DNA of 64,000 nucleotides, taken from positions 54,725-118,724 of the forward strand of contig CBDBZN010000013.1 of the NCBI GenBank assembly GCA_965213575.1, written 5' to 3'. A program made the position numbers and the translations under genes. The notes under the pieces are model-generated. The model ran no database searches. It saw only the letters and a list, made by a program, of their open reading frames with translations, and was not told where the DNA came from. Source of the DNA: JAUHXS01 sp965213575. GTDB lineage: Bacteria; Bacteroidota; Bacteroidia; Chitinophagales; JAUHXS01. Shown here one piece after another: positions 18,542 to 27,761 of the stretch. How positions within the stretch are numbered: the stretch's first letter is position 1; every line of letters begins with the position of its first letter.

Positions 18542-19210
18542 ATGAAAAAAATAACAACATTATTTGCAATAGCTGGCTTAACGCTTTTTAGTACTTTTTC
18601 CTTTGCTCAAAGGGGAACATTATCTTTAGGTTTTAAAGGTGGAGCAACTTTTAACTCTTTTTCTGAATTTGCCTTGTCATCGGCTGACATCATGGGAGTT
18701 GATGCAGGAATATTTGCCATTTACAGCTCAGATGAAAACCGTGCTTTAAGTTTAGATTTACTGTATTCCCAAGCTGGTGGTTTGTACAGCATTAATAATT
18801 TTGGTAGCGTCAACAGCAAAGAGGTGAAACTTAATTATTTTAAATTAGTACCAAAATTTAATTACTTTTTTAGAGATTTTGATGATGAGTTTAGGCCAAA
18901 AGTTAATGCTGGTTTTAGCTTAGGTTTCTTAACTGATGCTGATGATAGAGATTCTAACGCAGAATTAGATGATGATTTTCAAGCTATTGATTTAGGCTTA
19001 GTTCTAGGTACTGGTTTTAACTATGAATTAGCTGATGCAATTTGGTTGAACTTTGATGTATATTATACATTAGGCTTAACAGATGCAAATGATACGCCAT
19101 TTTTATTCCCTGAAAGAGAAGTTCATAACAATTCATTAGGTATGTCTGTAGGGTTAGCCTTTGGTTTGAGTAGAGTAGATGATGTAAGGAGAGACGATGA
19201 TAATTATTAA
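18542..19210 (+). CDS. Outer-membrane beta-barrel protein (porin-family/PorT-like)
   Basis: A 222-residue exported protein. The signal peptide MKKITTLFAIAGLTLFSTFS is cut near FAQ. The rest alternates polar and hydrophobic residues as in an eight-stranded barrel: LSLGFKGGATFNSFS, VNAGFSLGFLTDAD, DLGLVLGTGFNYEL, LGMSVGLAFGLS. Acidic loops and an acidic C-terminal tail (DDVRRDDDNY) stand out. The start at 18542 is chosen over an upstream TTG because it begins the signal peptide. A clear intrinsic terminator follows at 19241. Its transport or structural role is not known. Confidence 0.8.
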   Translation: MKKITTLFAIAGLTLFSTFSFAQRGTLSLGFKGGATFNSFSEFALSSADIMGVDAGIFAIYSSDENRALSLDLLYSQAGGLYSINNFGSVNSKEVKLNYFKLVPKFNYFFRDFDDEFRPKVNAGFSLGFLTDADDRDSNAELDDDFQAIDLGLVLGTGFNYELADAIWLNFDVYYTLGLTDANDTPFLFPEREVHNNSLGMSVGLAFGLSRVDDVRRDDDNY

Positions 19211-19240
19211 TTTAATTATATCTATTTATAGTTTGGGGTC

Positions 19241-19268
19241 AGGCCACTTGGTCTGGCCTTTTTTATTT
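19241..19268 (+). terminator. Intrinsic terminator
   Basis: AGGCCA (19241-19246), a seven-base loop and TGGCCT (19254-19259) form a GC-rich stem followed by a T-rich run. It lies 30 bases after the barrel protein gene. Confidence 0.85.
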
Positions 19269-19296
19269 GTATATTTATCCAAAATAATTGCAAACT

Positions 19297-20106
19297 ATGA
19301 ATACCATTCCAAAATTATTAATACCTATAGCTTTAGTTACTATTGCTGCTATCATCATTATTGCAAAATGTTCTATTACTATCGAATCCGGAGAAGCCGG
19401 TGTTTTATATAAAAGATTTAGTGGAGGAGTAGATACTGAGCATACTTACGCAGAAGGCTTCCATATGATTGCTCCTTGGAATAAAATGTTTATTTATGAA
19501 GTTAGGCAGCAAGAACTTTTCGAAAAAATGTCTGTTTTATCTTCTAACGGATTAGAAATAAAATTAGATGCGACTGCTTGGTTTTTACCTCAAGTAGAAA
19601 ATTTAGGGAAACTTCATAAAGAAAAAGGAGAGAATTATATTGAAAGAATAATTATGCCTGCAATAAGGTCAGCTACCAGAAGTGTGGTTGGAAGATACGT
19701 TCCTGAACAAATTTATTCCAGTAAAAGAGATGCTATCCAAAATGAGATTTTTGAGGAGACCAATAAAATTTTATCAGGACAATATATTAAGCTTAACGAA
19801 GTATTGGTTAGAGATGTAACTTTGCCAACAACCATTAAAGATGCGATTGAGCGCAAATTGAAACAAGAGCAAGAAACTCTGGAATATGAATTTCGATTAG
19901 AAAAAGCAAGAAAAGAAGCAGAACGTCAAAAAATTGATTCGGAGGGGAAAGCAACTGCAAATAGAATATTGAGCGCTTCCTTAACAGATAAAATCTTAAA
20001 AGAAAAAGGGATAGAAGCAACATTAAGATTAGCGTCTTCTCCCAATAGTAAAATTATCATTGTAGGAGGCCAAGATGGAATGCCGTTGATTTTAAATGCG
20101 GAATAG
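19297..20106 (+). CDS. SPFH/prohibitin-family membrane protein
   Basis: A 269-residue protein with one N-terminal transmembrane helix (LLIPIALVTIAAIIIIA) and then the Band-7/prohibitin domain: IESGEAGVLYKRFSGGVD, EGFHMIAPWNKMFIYEVR, ATAWFLPQVENLGKLH, VVGRYVPEQIYSSKRD and VLVRDVTLPTTIKDAI. A charged helical stretch (about residues 185-225, rich in E, K and R) suits coiled-coil oligomerisation. SPFH proteins form ring scaffolds in membranes and help quality control; the particular role here is not known. The ATG at 19297 is preferred over the TTG at 19288. It has no obvious operon partner. Confidence 0.9.
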   Translation: MNTIPKLLIPIALVTIAAIIIIAKCSITIESGEAGVLYKRFSGGVDTEHTYAEGFHMIAPWNKMFIYEVRQQELFEKMSVLSSNGLEIKLDATAWFLPQVENLGKLHKEKGENYIERIIMPAIRSATRSVVGRYVPEQIYSSKRDAIQNEIFEETNKILSGQYIKLNEVLVRDVTLPTTIKDAIERKLKQEQETLEYEFRLEKARKEAERQKIDSEGKATANRILSASLTDKILKEKGIEATLRLASSPNSKIIIVGGQDGMPLILNAE

Positions 20107-20643
20107 GTTAGCGTAAAGTGAGTAGCAAATAGATGATATATATAACTAATATCATAAAGGGAAATTCGCAAGTAAGAAAAATGAATGATACCAAGGTTTC
20201 AATGAAATTTATAGGTGTAAATCAACCCCGATTTTAATCAAAAAAGCCTGATATCAGAGTTATTTTTGCAATGATTTCTTCTTGCTTTTCTTTTTCTTGA
20301 AAAAAATAAAAGTAACAAAAAAAAATTCAAGGCTGATTTTTCTCGCAAACAATCTCAGAAATGCTACCTAAAACAGCAGAAACTCGCCACCTATTGGTGG
20401 CTTCATACATCTGATGTTTCTCTCCCTCTCAATTTCGAGATTGTAGTAGCTTGAAAAAAAGGCCGTTCCCTAAACTCAGAAATTTCTGAGTTTAAAACTG
20501 CTCTACTTGCGAATGTGCTCATATATTCCTAAGAAATATTCATTTTCTAAATGCTATATCATTTTAGATCATTACTCATTGCTGTAGAGTTAATACTTGC
20601 ATATCGATCATTAAAATATATAATATTAAAGTTTAAGTATTAT
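20107..20643. other. Spacer of about 540 bases with dispersed-repeat-like sequence
   Basis: No gene is visible. The stretch 20271-20335 is a T-rich then A-rich tract around TTTCTTGAAAAAA. A segment at 20450-20524 has a second, diverged copy at 27762-27832 (listed separately). Several short inverted repeats are present, such as CTCAGAAATTTCTGAG at 20475-20490. Confidence 0.5.
20450..20524 (+). repeat. Diverged dispersed repeat, copy 1
   Basis: Starts CTTGAAAAAAAGGCCGTTCC and ends CTACTTGCGAATGTG. By eye it aligns along its whole length with 27762-27832 at roughly three-quarters identity with small gaps. It contains the perfect palindrome CTCAGAAATTTCTGAG. Confidence 0.6.
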
Positions 20644-20940
20644 ATGAACAGTATCTTAAGAGATTCATATGTAATTTGTCGAAACTTACAATTAATAATA
20701 AAATTATATAAAATAGTGAAAAAGTATAAGAATTTAAGTGGCAACTCAGGGGTTTTAAAATATGAAATTTTTACTGAACATATTATTATTCAATTCAAGA
20801 GCCAAGGATCTTACTATTTTAGTTATAAAAATCCCGGCCAAGTGCATGTAGAAAAAATGAAGGATTTAGCAGAGAAAGGACAAGGGCTTAGTACCTATAT
20901 ATCGAAATATGTTAAAAATAATTATGAATATAAGTTCTAA
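20644..20940 (+). CDS. Small hypothetical protein
   Basis: Not assigned to a family. The frame is open from 20551, but the ATG at 20644 gives a 98-residue protein; still later starts are possible. The C-terminal half is compact and protein-like: a strand pair (HIIIQFKSQGSYYFSYKN) and a helix (GQVHVEKMKDLAEKGQGLST), then ISKYVKNNYEYKF. This resembles short hypothetical proteins I associate with Bacteroidota, but I cannot name one. The N-terminal half is basic and less convincing and may be untranslated. It ends 18 bases before the end of the convergent JAB gene. Confidence 0.5.
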   Translation: MNSILRDSYVICRNLQLIIKLYKIVKKYKNLSGNSGVLKYEIFTEHIIIQFKSQGSYYFSYKNPGQVHVEKMKDLAEKGQGLSTYISKYVKNNYEYKF

Positions 20941-20958
20941 TTATTATTACACAATGAA

Positions 20959-21579
20959 TTACAATTTTTTAATATCCTTTTTATAAAGGCCCGTCAATTC
21001 CTGAACTGTATTGATATCATAGCCTTTTTCTCTCATTTTACGAGCGATTACAAGATTGTTTTCTTTTATAGCTTTCTCTTTTTCTTCCTCTTCTTTCCAT
21101 TTTCGCATAAAAGCTTTTTCCGCATCTAAAATTTCATATTTACCACTATAGCGTAATTCGTTAAATATACCCTTATCTACAAAACTGAGATATTTATTTT
21201 CAGATATTATTAAATGGTCAATGACTTCTATATTGATCAGCTGTCCGGTTTTTATCATGCGATCTGTTAAGTCTAAATCTTCCTGAGAAGGTTTTAGATC
21301 TCCACTGGTGTGATTATGCACTAAAATCATTTTAATGGCTAATTTATGAATGGCCATTCTGAAAATTTCCGGTGGACTAATTTGAACGCTGTTTGTGGCC
21401 CCAAGGCTAATCAATTCAACAAATAAGAGTTTGTTTTTTGTATCTAATCCGACTATCCAAAAATGTTCTTGATTACGCCTGATCTTGTTTTCGCGCAACA
21501 ATACCTGTTGCATAATTTTAAATACGTTGTCGGAATTAAGAATTTTGATTTTTTGCTCTTGTGTTAACCGCACATTCAT
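20959..21579 (-). CDS. RadC-like JAB-domain protein with Rpn-type C-terminal tail
   Basis: A 206-residue protein. Residues 1-140 form a RadC/JAB domain with a complete JAMM metal motif, HNHTSGDLKPSQED (HxH-x10-D), and a glutamate upstream in VELISLGATNS. The N-terminal HhH region of long RadC proteins is absent. A charged helix (RKWKEEEEKEKAIKE) then leads into a tail, IARKMREKGYDINTVQELTG, that resembles the C-terminal end of Rpn/PD-(D/E)XK family transposase-like proteins. RadC-type proteins are probably metal-dependent hydrolases; their function is not settled. It is divergent from marR, with a 95-base intergenic region. Confidence 0.85.
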   Translation of the reverse strand: MNVRLTQEQKIKILNSDNVFKIMQQVLLRENKIRRNQEHFWIVGLDTKNKLLFVELISLGATNSVQISPPEIFRMAIHKLAIKMILVHNHTSGDLKPSQEDLDLTDRMIKTGQLINIEVIDHLIISENKYLSFVDKGIFNELRYSGKYEILDAEKAFMRKWKEEEEKEKAIKENNLVIARKMREKGYDINTVQELTGLYKKDIKKL

Positions 21580-21584
21580 GCTAT

Positions 21585-21592
21585 CAAATATA
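21585..21592 (-). promoter_or_regulatory. Putative -7 element of the JAB-protein gene
   Basis: Read on the minus strand this is TATATTTG, an exact TAnnTTTG, five bases before the ATG at 21579. It implies a nearly leaderless message. No TTG is found at -33. Confidence 0.5.
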
Positions 21593-21638
21593 CGATTATA
21601 ATAAACATGAGAAATTATTACTCAGCATAATAATTTAT

Positions 21639-21654
21639 AGTTACATTTGTAACT
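21639..21654 (+). promoter_or_regulatory. MarR operator palindrome overlapping the efflux-operon promoter
   Basis: AGTTACA-TT-TGTAACT is a perfect 7+2+7 palindrome, 20 bases before the marR ATG. The -7 element TACATTTG (21642-21649) lies entirely inside it. A dimeric repressor bound here would block polymerase, which is the usual arrangement for autoregulated MarR genes. Confidence 0.65.
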
Positions 21655-21674
21655 GTTTCAAATAATAACTATTA

Positions 21675-22145
21675 ATGAAATATCAAAAAGTATATGGCTA
21701 TGAAATGGCACGTGTTTCAGAAGTTTATTTGAGTACACTTTCTGCTATTATGAAGCCCCATGACATAGAACGGTATTTTATGCCGTTTCTTTACCTGTGT
21801 GAATACAGCGGTAAAATAACCCAAAAGGATTTAGCGCAGGCTTTGGGGCGTGATAAAGTATCAACTATGCGTATTGTAGACTATTTATGTGAAAAAAAGC
21901 TATTAATCAGGAAGCAAGATAAAAAAGACAGAAGATGTCAAATCTTAGAGATAACTGATAAAGCTTTATATATTTTACCTAAAGTAAAAGCAGGCATTAA
22001 ACAGACCAATAAACTATTATTTCAGCAATTTACGGAAGATGAAAAACAACAATTTAAGCAAAGTATGGATAAATTATATGCAACCATAGAAACGCTTCCT
22101 GAACCTACCTTCATAGTAAAAGCTTTTAAAAGAAATGACAAATAA
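21675..22145 (+). CDS. MarR family transcriptional regulator
   Basis: A 156-residue winged-helix regulator. The helix-turn-helix region reads KITQKDLAQALGRDKVSTMR, followed by IVDYLCEKKLLIRKQDKKDR and the wing with CQILEITDKA. Helices at both ends form the dimerisation domain. MarR proteins typically repress efflux genes and release DNA on binding phenolic or other small ligands. The gene is the first of a four-gene operon: it overlaps the membrane-fusion-protein gene by 11 bases and is preceded by a perfect palindrome on its own promoter, so autorepression is likely. The ligand is unknown. Confidence 0.93.
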   Translation: MKYQKVYGYEMARVSEVYLSTLSAIMKPHDIERYFMPFLYLCEYSGKITQKDLAQALGRDKVSTMRIVDYLCEKKLLIRKQDKKDRRCQILEITDKALYILPKVKAGIKQTNKLLFQQFTEDEKQQFKQSMDKLYATIETLPEPTFIVKAFKRNDK

Positions 22146-23226
22146 CTATATTGCTCCACCGCCCTCTGCATTCCGTCAACTGTCACAAAAACTGGCAAAA
22201 ATTTCTATTATAATTATCACTGTTCTTGTATGGATATTCACGTGGTCTTGTGGAAATAATGATCAGCAAAATGCTGCACAAGCTCCTAGGGATCTTCAAG
22301 TGGAAGGTTATAAAGTAGTGCCCACTTCTTTTAATGATGAAATTATGATTACAGCGGAGTTGATACCAAGTGAACAAGTAGAGCTCATGGCGCCTATGGC
22401 AGGGCAAGTTTTGGATATTTATTTTAAAGAGGGGGAAAAGGTTAAGAAAGGGGAAGCCATTGTGCATATTGACGACCGAGAATGGCAAGCTCAGTTGATA
22501 GGTATAAAAGCAAAATTAAATGCAGCTCAAAAAGATTATGAAAGAAAAAAAGCTTTATTGGAAATTGAAGGAAGCAGCCAAGAAGAAATAGATCAGGCTT
22601 TTTCTACCATTCAAACACTTAAATCACAACTACAACAATTGCAAGTAAAAATAAATTTAGCAAGGGTCAAAGCGCCTTTTTCCGGACAATTAGGCATGAG
22701 GGATTTTAGCAAAGGCGCTTATTTAAAAGAAGGACAAATAATCACTACACTAACCGCAATGGATCAGCTCAAGGTTGATTTTACGGTTGCCCAAGAGCAT
22801 ACAAATAATGTAGCTGTCGGAAAGTCAGTACAAATACTAGTCAACGAAGACACGCTGAAAGCAACGATTTATGCGATAAGCCCTTTGATTAATATGCAAT
22901 CCAGAATGCTGAATGTTAGAGCTTTATTACCACAAGCTTCTACCAATACAATTATACCCGGAGCCTATGCAGAAGTATTGTTGACCTCTAATTTTGTAAA
23001 AGATGCTTTGATAGTTCCTACACAGGCAGTAGTCCCGGAAATTAATGATCAAACGGTTTATGTATATCAAAAAGGAAGGGCGGTAAAGAAAGTGGTGCAA
23101 ATGGGTACAAGAACCGCAGATAAAGTGCACATATTAAAAGGTATTACCGCTGGAGATACTGTCATCACAACGGGATTATTACAAATTAAAGATGGGATGA
23201 ATATCACTCTGCAGGAAATTAATTAA
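22135..23226 (+). CDS. RND efflux periplasmic adaptor (membrane fusion) lipoprotein
   Basis: A 363-residue adaptor. After a transmembrane-like stretch (ISIIIITVLVWIF) a lipobox TWSC lies near residue 39, so it is probably lipid-anchored. The biotinyl-lipoyl-like domain follows (VELMAPMAGQVLDIYFKEG and later VKAPFSGQLGMRDFSKG), separated by an alpha-helical hairpin, then the beta-barrel (LKVDFTVAQEH) and membrane-proximal domain (DALIVPTQAVVPE). It links the RND pump to the outer-membrane channel. The start overlaps the end of marR by 11 bases, indicating translational coupling; the pump gene follows after 11 bases. Confidence 0.93.
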   Translation: MTNNYIAPPPSAFRQLSQKLAKISIIIITVLVWIFTWSCGNNDQQNAAQAPRDLQVEGYKVVPTSFNDEIMITAELIPSEQVELMAPMAGQVLDIYFKEGEKVKKGEAIVHIDDREWQAQLIGIKAKLNAAQKDYERKKALLEIEGSSQEEIDQAFSTIQTLKSQLQQLQVKINLARVKAPFSGQLGMRDFSKGAYLKEGQIITTLTAMDQLKVDFTVAQEHTNNVAVGKSVQILVNEDTLKATIYAISPLINMQSRMLNVRALLPQASTNTIIPGAYAEVLLTSNFVKDALIVPTQAVVPEINDQTVYVYQKGRAVKKVVQMGTRTADKVHILKGITAGDTVITTGLLQIKDGMNITLQEIN

Positions 23227-23237
23227 TACGGTAATCA

Positions 23238-26200
23238 ATGACCTTATCAGAAATAAGCATTAAACGTCCGGTTTTAGCCACTGTATTTGCTATTGTCATA
23301 GTAATGTTGGGTGTAGTGGGTTATTTGTCACTTGGGGTACGTGAATATCCTAGCGTAGATCCACCCGTAGTAACGGTGCAAACAAATTATGTAGGAGCTA
23401 ATGCAGAAATCATTGAATCACAGATCACAGAACCTCTTGAAGAACAAATTAACAGTATTGATGGAGTAAAAACGCTAAGTTCCATTAGTACTGATGGCAG
23501 AAGCACGATCACTGTTGAGTTTTTATCTAACATGGATTTAAACAATGCTGCCAATGATGTGAGAGATAAAGTTGCCAAAGCAATTGGCAGTTTGCCACCT
23601 GACGCTGATCCGCCAACTGTTAATAAAGCAGATGCTAATGCAGAAACAATTCTTTCCATAACCGTACAAAGCAAGAAAAGAGCGCTGTTAGATTTAACTC
23701 AAATTGGAGATAACATTTTCAAAGAGCGCTTGCAAACTATTCCGGGAGTAAGTAGTATCCGTATTTGGGGTGAGAAAAAATATGCCATGAGGCTGGAGCT
23801 TGACCCCGTTAAGATGAACGAACTGAATATCACTCCTTTAGATGTAAAAACTGCTTTAGGTACTCAAAATGTTGAATTGCCATCCGGTAGGATAGAAGGC
23901 ACGGAAACAGAGTTAACAGTACGAACGATTGGCCGGTTATATACGCCAGAAGAGTTTAATAATTTAGCTATCAAGAAGTATGGTAATACTATAATTCGGT
24001 TAAAAGATATTGGTTTTGCCCGGTTAGGGGCAGAAGCAGAGCGGACATTATTACGAGGTAATGGTGTAGTACCAATGGTGGGCATTGCATTACAACCACA
24101 GCCGGGGTCTAACTATATTGATATTGTCGATGAAGCCTTTCGGCGGATAGAAATAATGAAAAAAGACCTGCCGGCAGATATTGAATTAGATGTCGCTATG
24201 GATAAAACCATTACAATTCGTAAAGCAATTAATGAAGTCAAGTACACTATTCTCTTAGCATTCATATTAGTATTAATGGTCATTTTTTTCTTTTTAAGAA
24301 ACTGGAGAACTACCTTAATACCTGTCATACTTATTCCTATAGCTTTAATTGGAAGTTTTGCTGTGTTATATGCTGCGGGCTTTTCCATTAACATTTTGTC
24401 ACTATTAGGTTTGGTATTGGCGACCGGTTTAGTTGTAGATGATGCAATTGTAGTGATGGAAAATATTTATGCTAAAATAGAAGAGGGTATGCACCCTATG
24501 AAAGCTGCTTTTGAGGGCTCACGAGAAGTGTTTTTTGCCGTTATTGCCACTTCTATCACTTTAGTTTGTGTATTTGTACCCATATTTTTTATGCCGGGCC
24601 TTACCGGAGAGTTATTTCGAGAATTTGCCATGGTAGTAGTTGGAGCAATCGTTATTTCTACTTTTATAACTTTATCTATCACTCCAATGATGAGTTCTAG
24701 AATGCTTAAAAAGAGTAATAGGGAAAATGCCTTGATGCGTTCTTTTGGCAAAATTGTTCAGTATAGTACTGATAAATATTCTGATTCTTTAGATAGTTTT
24801 ATGAATAAAAGGTGGTTAGCGTTTCCGCTGCTTTTACTGATGTTAGCCAGTATTTTTATAATAGGCATGCAACTAAAATCAGAGCTTGCACCTATGGAAG
24901 ATAAAAGCCAATTGAGAATTATTTCAGCGGCGCCGGAAGGTACTTCATTTAAAGCAATGGATAATTACCAAGTAAAACTTATGAAAATGCTGGATACATT
25001 ACCTGAAAAAGCATTTCTATTAGGGGTAACTTCTCCTACCTTTCGAGCTTCTACTGCTGCCAACTCCTCTTTCATTTATATGCCTCTAAAAAAGCCTTCC
25101 GAAAGAGAGAAATCCCAAGATCAACTAGCGAACGAAATCAATCAACAGTTAAGTAAATTAACTTTTGCTAAATCCTTTGTAGTACAAGAGCCGACTATTA
25201 GTGCCGGTGGAGGTGGTGGTGGCAAACTTCCTTTACAATTTGTATTACAAGCTCCTGATTTGGAACGCTTAAAATCTGTGTTGCCACAATTTATGGATCA
25301 AGTACAGGCAAGCCCTGTGTTTGCTGTTTCTCAAGTAGATTTAAAGTTTAATAAACCTGAGATTACTGTTAACATTAACAGAAATAAAGCTTCATTAATG
25401 GGAGTGAGTGTTGCAGACATTGCTCAAACGTTACAGACTTTTTTAAGTGAGCAGCGCTTGGGATACTTCATAAAAGATGGAAAGCAATATTATGTTTTAG
25501 CAGAAGCGATCAAAAGTAAAAAAGATGAGCCTTTAGATTTAAATAACATTACCGTGCGTAATAACGCCGATCAAATGATCACTTTAAATAATTTAGTAGA
25601 GGTTAATTATAACAGCAGGCCTCCTTCACTATTAAGATATAATCGTTATACTTCAGCTACTATAGAAGCGTCACCTGCCCCGGGATATACCCTAGGAGAC
25701 GGAATTGAGGAAATGAGGGCTATTGCCGGAGAGTTGTTGGACGAATCCTTTAGCACAGAATTAGCCGGTAGCGCCTCCGATTTGGCTGACAGTTCTAAAA
25801 GTACGATGTTGATTTTCATTTTTGCTCTAGCACTGGTCTATTTGACGCTTGCTGCCCAGTTTGAAAGTTTCAGAGATCCATTAACGATTATGTTGACCGT
25901 GCCTTTGGCTTTAGCCGGCGCACTATTTACGTTATGGATATTTGGACAAACATTAAATATTTTCAGTCAAATAGGAATGATTGTATTGGTAGGCATAGTT
26001 ACCAAAAATGGAATATTAATTGTAGAATTTGCTAATCAAAAACGAGATACGGGAATGGATTTAATAAAAGCAGCCTCTGAAGCTGCATCTCAACGATTCA
26101 GGCCTATTTTGATGACCAGTTTATCTACAGTTTTAGGAGCGTTACCTATCGCTTTAGCATTAGGTGATTCCTCATCTAGTAGAATCCCGATGGGATTATC

Positions 26201-26315
26201 AATTATTGGTGGATTGATATTATCCTTAGCACTCACTTTATATCTCATTCCGGCACTATACTCTTACATCGCAAGTAAAGAGAACAAAATCATAGATGAA
26301 AAAGATTTTATATAA
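23238..26315 (+). CDS. RND efflux transporter permease (AcrB/MexB-type)
   Basis: A 1025-residue inner-membrane proton-driven pump with the usual architecture: TM1 at the N-terminus (VLATVFAIVIVMLGVVGY), a first periplasmic loop, TM2-6 (about 335-495) with the proton-relay motif GLVVDDAIVVMENI, a second loop, and TM8-12 in the last 180 residues (LTLAAQFESFRDPL, GIVTKNGILIVEF). In the AcrB family the conserved Asp pair in TM4 and Lys in TM10 carry the proton relay; here the DD lies in LVVDDA and the Lys in VTKNG. It probably exports hydrophobic drugs or lipids with its adaptor and TolC partner. The gene overlaps tolC by 20 bases. Confidence 0.96.
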   Translation: MTLSEISIKRPVLATVFAIVIVMLGVVGYLSLGVREYPSVDPPVVTVQTNYVGANAEIIESQITEPLEEQINSIDGVKTLSSISTDGRSTITVEFLSNMDLNNAANDVRDKVAKAIGSLPPDADPPTVNKADANAETILSITVQSKKRALLDLTQIGDNIFKERLQTIPGVSSIRIWGEKKYAMRLELDPVKMNELNITPLDVKTALGTQNVELPSGRIEGTETELTVRTIGRLYTPEEFNNLAIKKYGNTIIRLKDIGFARLGAEAERTLLRGNGVVPMVGIALQPQPGSNYIDIVDEAFRRIEIMKKDLPADIELDVAMDKTITIRKAINEVKYTILLAFILVLMVIFFFLRNWRTTLIPVILIPIALIGSFAVLYAAGFSINILSLLGLVLATGLVVDDAIVVMENIYAKIEEGMHPMKAAFEGSREVFFAVIATSITLVCVFVPIFFMPGLTGELFREFAMVVVGAIVISTFITLSITPMMSSRMLKKSNRENALMRSFGKIVQYSTDKYSDSLDSFMNKRWLAFPLLLLMLASIFIIGMQLKSELAPMEDKSQLRIISAAPEGTSFKAMDNYQVKLMKMLDTLPEKAFLLGVTSPTFRASTAANSSFIYMPLKKPSEREKSQDQLANEINQQLSKLTFAKSFVVQEPTISAGGGGGGKLPLQFVLQAPDLERLKSVLPQFMDQVQASPVFAVSQVDLKFNKPEITVNINRNKASLMGVSVADIAQTLQTFLSEQRLGYFIKDGKQYYVLAEAIKSKKDEPLDLNNITVRNNADQMITLNNLVEVNYNSRPPSLLRYNRYTSATIEASPAPGYTLGDGIEEMRAIAGELLDESFSTELAGSASDLADSSKSTMLIFIFALALVYLTLAAQFESFRDPLTIMLTVPLALAGALFTLWIFGQTLNIFSQIGMIVLVGIVTKNGILIVEFANQKRDTGMDLIKAASEAASQRFRPILMTSLSTVLGALPIALALGDSSSSRIPMGLSIIGGLILSLALTLYLIPALYSYIASKENKIIDEKDFI

Positions 26316-27609
26316 CTGCATATTTCTAATAGTAATCAGTTTTCCTTCAAAAGGAATTGCTCAATCGCTGAATGATTTAATAAATACTGCTTTAGCGAAA
26401 AATTATCAGATCAAAATTCTTAAAAATGAAGCCATTATATCTTCTAATAATAACGTACTAGGTAATTCTGGCCAATTGCCTTCTCTTAGCTTAAATGGTT
26501 TTTATTCCAGGTCTTATAATAACACACTGCAAAGATTTTCTGATGGTTCTATTAGAGAAGGGCAAAATGCCCTAAATCAAAATATTACTTTATCAGCCAT
26601 TGCAGATTGGACCCTATTTAATGGGTTTAGTGTGTATGCAAGGAAAAATCAGTTGGCCTACTTGGAACAACTAGGGGAAGTCAACTCAAAATTTTTTATC
26701 GAACAAACGGTTGCAGATATTGTTACTGCTTATCATCAACTAATTTATGAACAGCAACTACTGGAAAATTACCGGCAAAGCTTAGAAATTTCTGCGTATC
26801 GTTTAAAGCTGGAGAATAAAAGGAAAGAAGTAGGCATTGGTACCATTCTGAATTACGGACAAGCAAAAGTTGACTATCAAACAGATAGTATTAAAGTGTT
26901 GGCACAAATAAATGTTATTCAATCATTGCAAATAGAATTAAACAGAGTGCTTAATAATGAATTGGAACAAGAAATAGCCTTAGATGACTTAGTTTTTACT
27001 TCCTTATTAATAGCTTCAAAAGACAGCTTACTTATGATGGTATCAAATAATAATAATCAACTGGAGCAACAACGTTTACAAGAATTAATTGCTGAGACAG
27101 AACTAAGAATATCTAAAGCAAATCGCTACCCTAAAATAGATTTGTTTGCCGGATATGAATATTCCAAAACCCTTGCAGAGGTAGGTTTTTTTCAATCTAA
27201 TAGAAATTTCGGCCCTACCGTTGGAGTTAATGTTAGTTTCAATTTATTCAATGGTGGTGCAGCCAATCGAGAGGTAAAAAATACTTTAATCACTACAGAA
27301 AATATTCATCTAACTAAACAACAAACCACTCAAAACCTCGATGCTCAGGTTTTACAATTATACAATGAATATGTATCTATAACTAAACGAATAACTTTAG
27401 CAAATGATAATGTTTCAACTAGTCAAAAGGTATATGAAGTAGCTGAAGATCAGCTGAAGAGAGGTGCTATTAATGGATATGATTTTAGATTAACTCAGCT
27501 TTCGCTGCTCAATGCCGAACTCACTTTAATGCAATTACAGTTTTCACTCAAAACAATTGAAATCACACTTAATAGATTTTCCGGACAAATATTGAAAAGC
27601 TATTTGTAA
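26296..27609 (+). CDS. TolC family outer-membrane efflux protein
   Basis: A 437-residue TolC-type channel. The signal peptide KKILYNCIFLIVISFPSKG is cut near IAQS. Two repeated outer-membrane-factor halves follow: LINTALAKNYQIKILKNEA with the first helical hairpin, and a second with YEVAEDQLKRGAINGYDFR. Barrel strands are seen at FYSRSYNNTL and DLFAGYEYSKTL. It supplies the outer-membrane exit duct for the RND pump encoded just upstream, with which its gene overlaps by 20 bases. A terminator-like hairpin about 80 bases downstream ends the four-gene operon. Confidence 0.94.
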   Translation: MKKILYNCIFLIVISFPSKGIAQSLNDLINTALAKNYQIKILKNEAIISSNNNVLGNSGQLPSLSLNGFYSRSYNNTLQRFSDGSIREGQNALNQNITLSAIADWTLFNGFSVYARKNQLAYLEQLGEVNSKFFIEQTVADIVTAYHQLIYEQQLLENYRQSLEISAYRLKLENKRKEVGIGTILNYGQAKVDYQTDSIKVLAQINVIQSLQIELNRVLNNELEQEIALDDLVFTSLLIASKDSLLMMVSNNNNQLEQQRLQELIAETELRISKANRYPKIDLFAGYEYSKTLAEVGFFQSNRNFGPTVGVNVSFNLFNGGAANREVKNTLITTENIHLTKQQTTQNLDAQVLQLYNEYVSITKRITLANDNVSTSQKVYEVAEDQLKRGAINGYDFRLTQLSLLNAELTLMQLQFSLKTIEITLNRFSGQILKSYL

Positions 27610-27690
27610 CTCCATTTCTAGAGTATATTCGCAAATATCAAATTATTGGTTTGATTGCCGTTCAAGAAAATTTTGGCAATTAAACTAGCT

Positions 27691-27736
27691 TACCTCGATT
27701 TTTGATATAATTCTTAAATATCGAGGTAGTTTTTTA
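27691..27736 (+). terminator. Intrinsic terminator of the efflux operon
   Basis: TACCTCGAT (27691-27699) pairs with ATCGAGGTA (27720-27728) across a 20-base AT-rich loop, followed by GTTTTTTAG. It lies about 80 bases after the tolC-like stop. Confidence 0.75.
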
Positions 27737-27761
27737 GCAATATTTATTTATATACTTTTTT

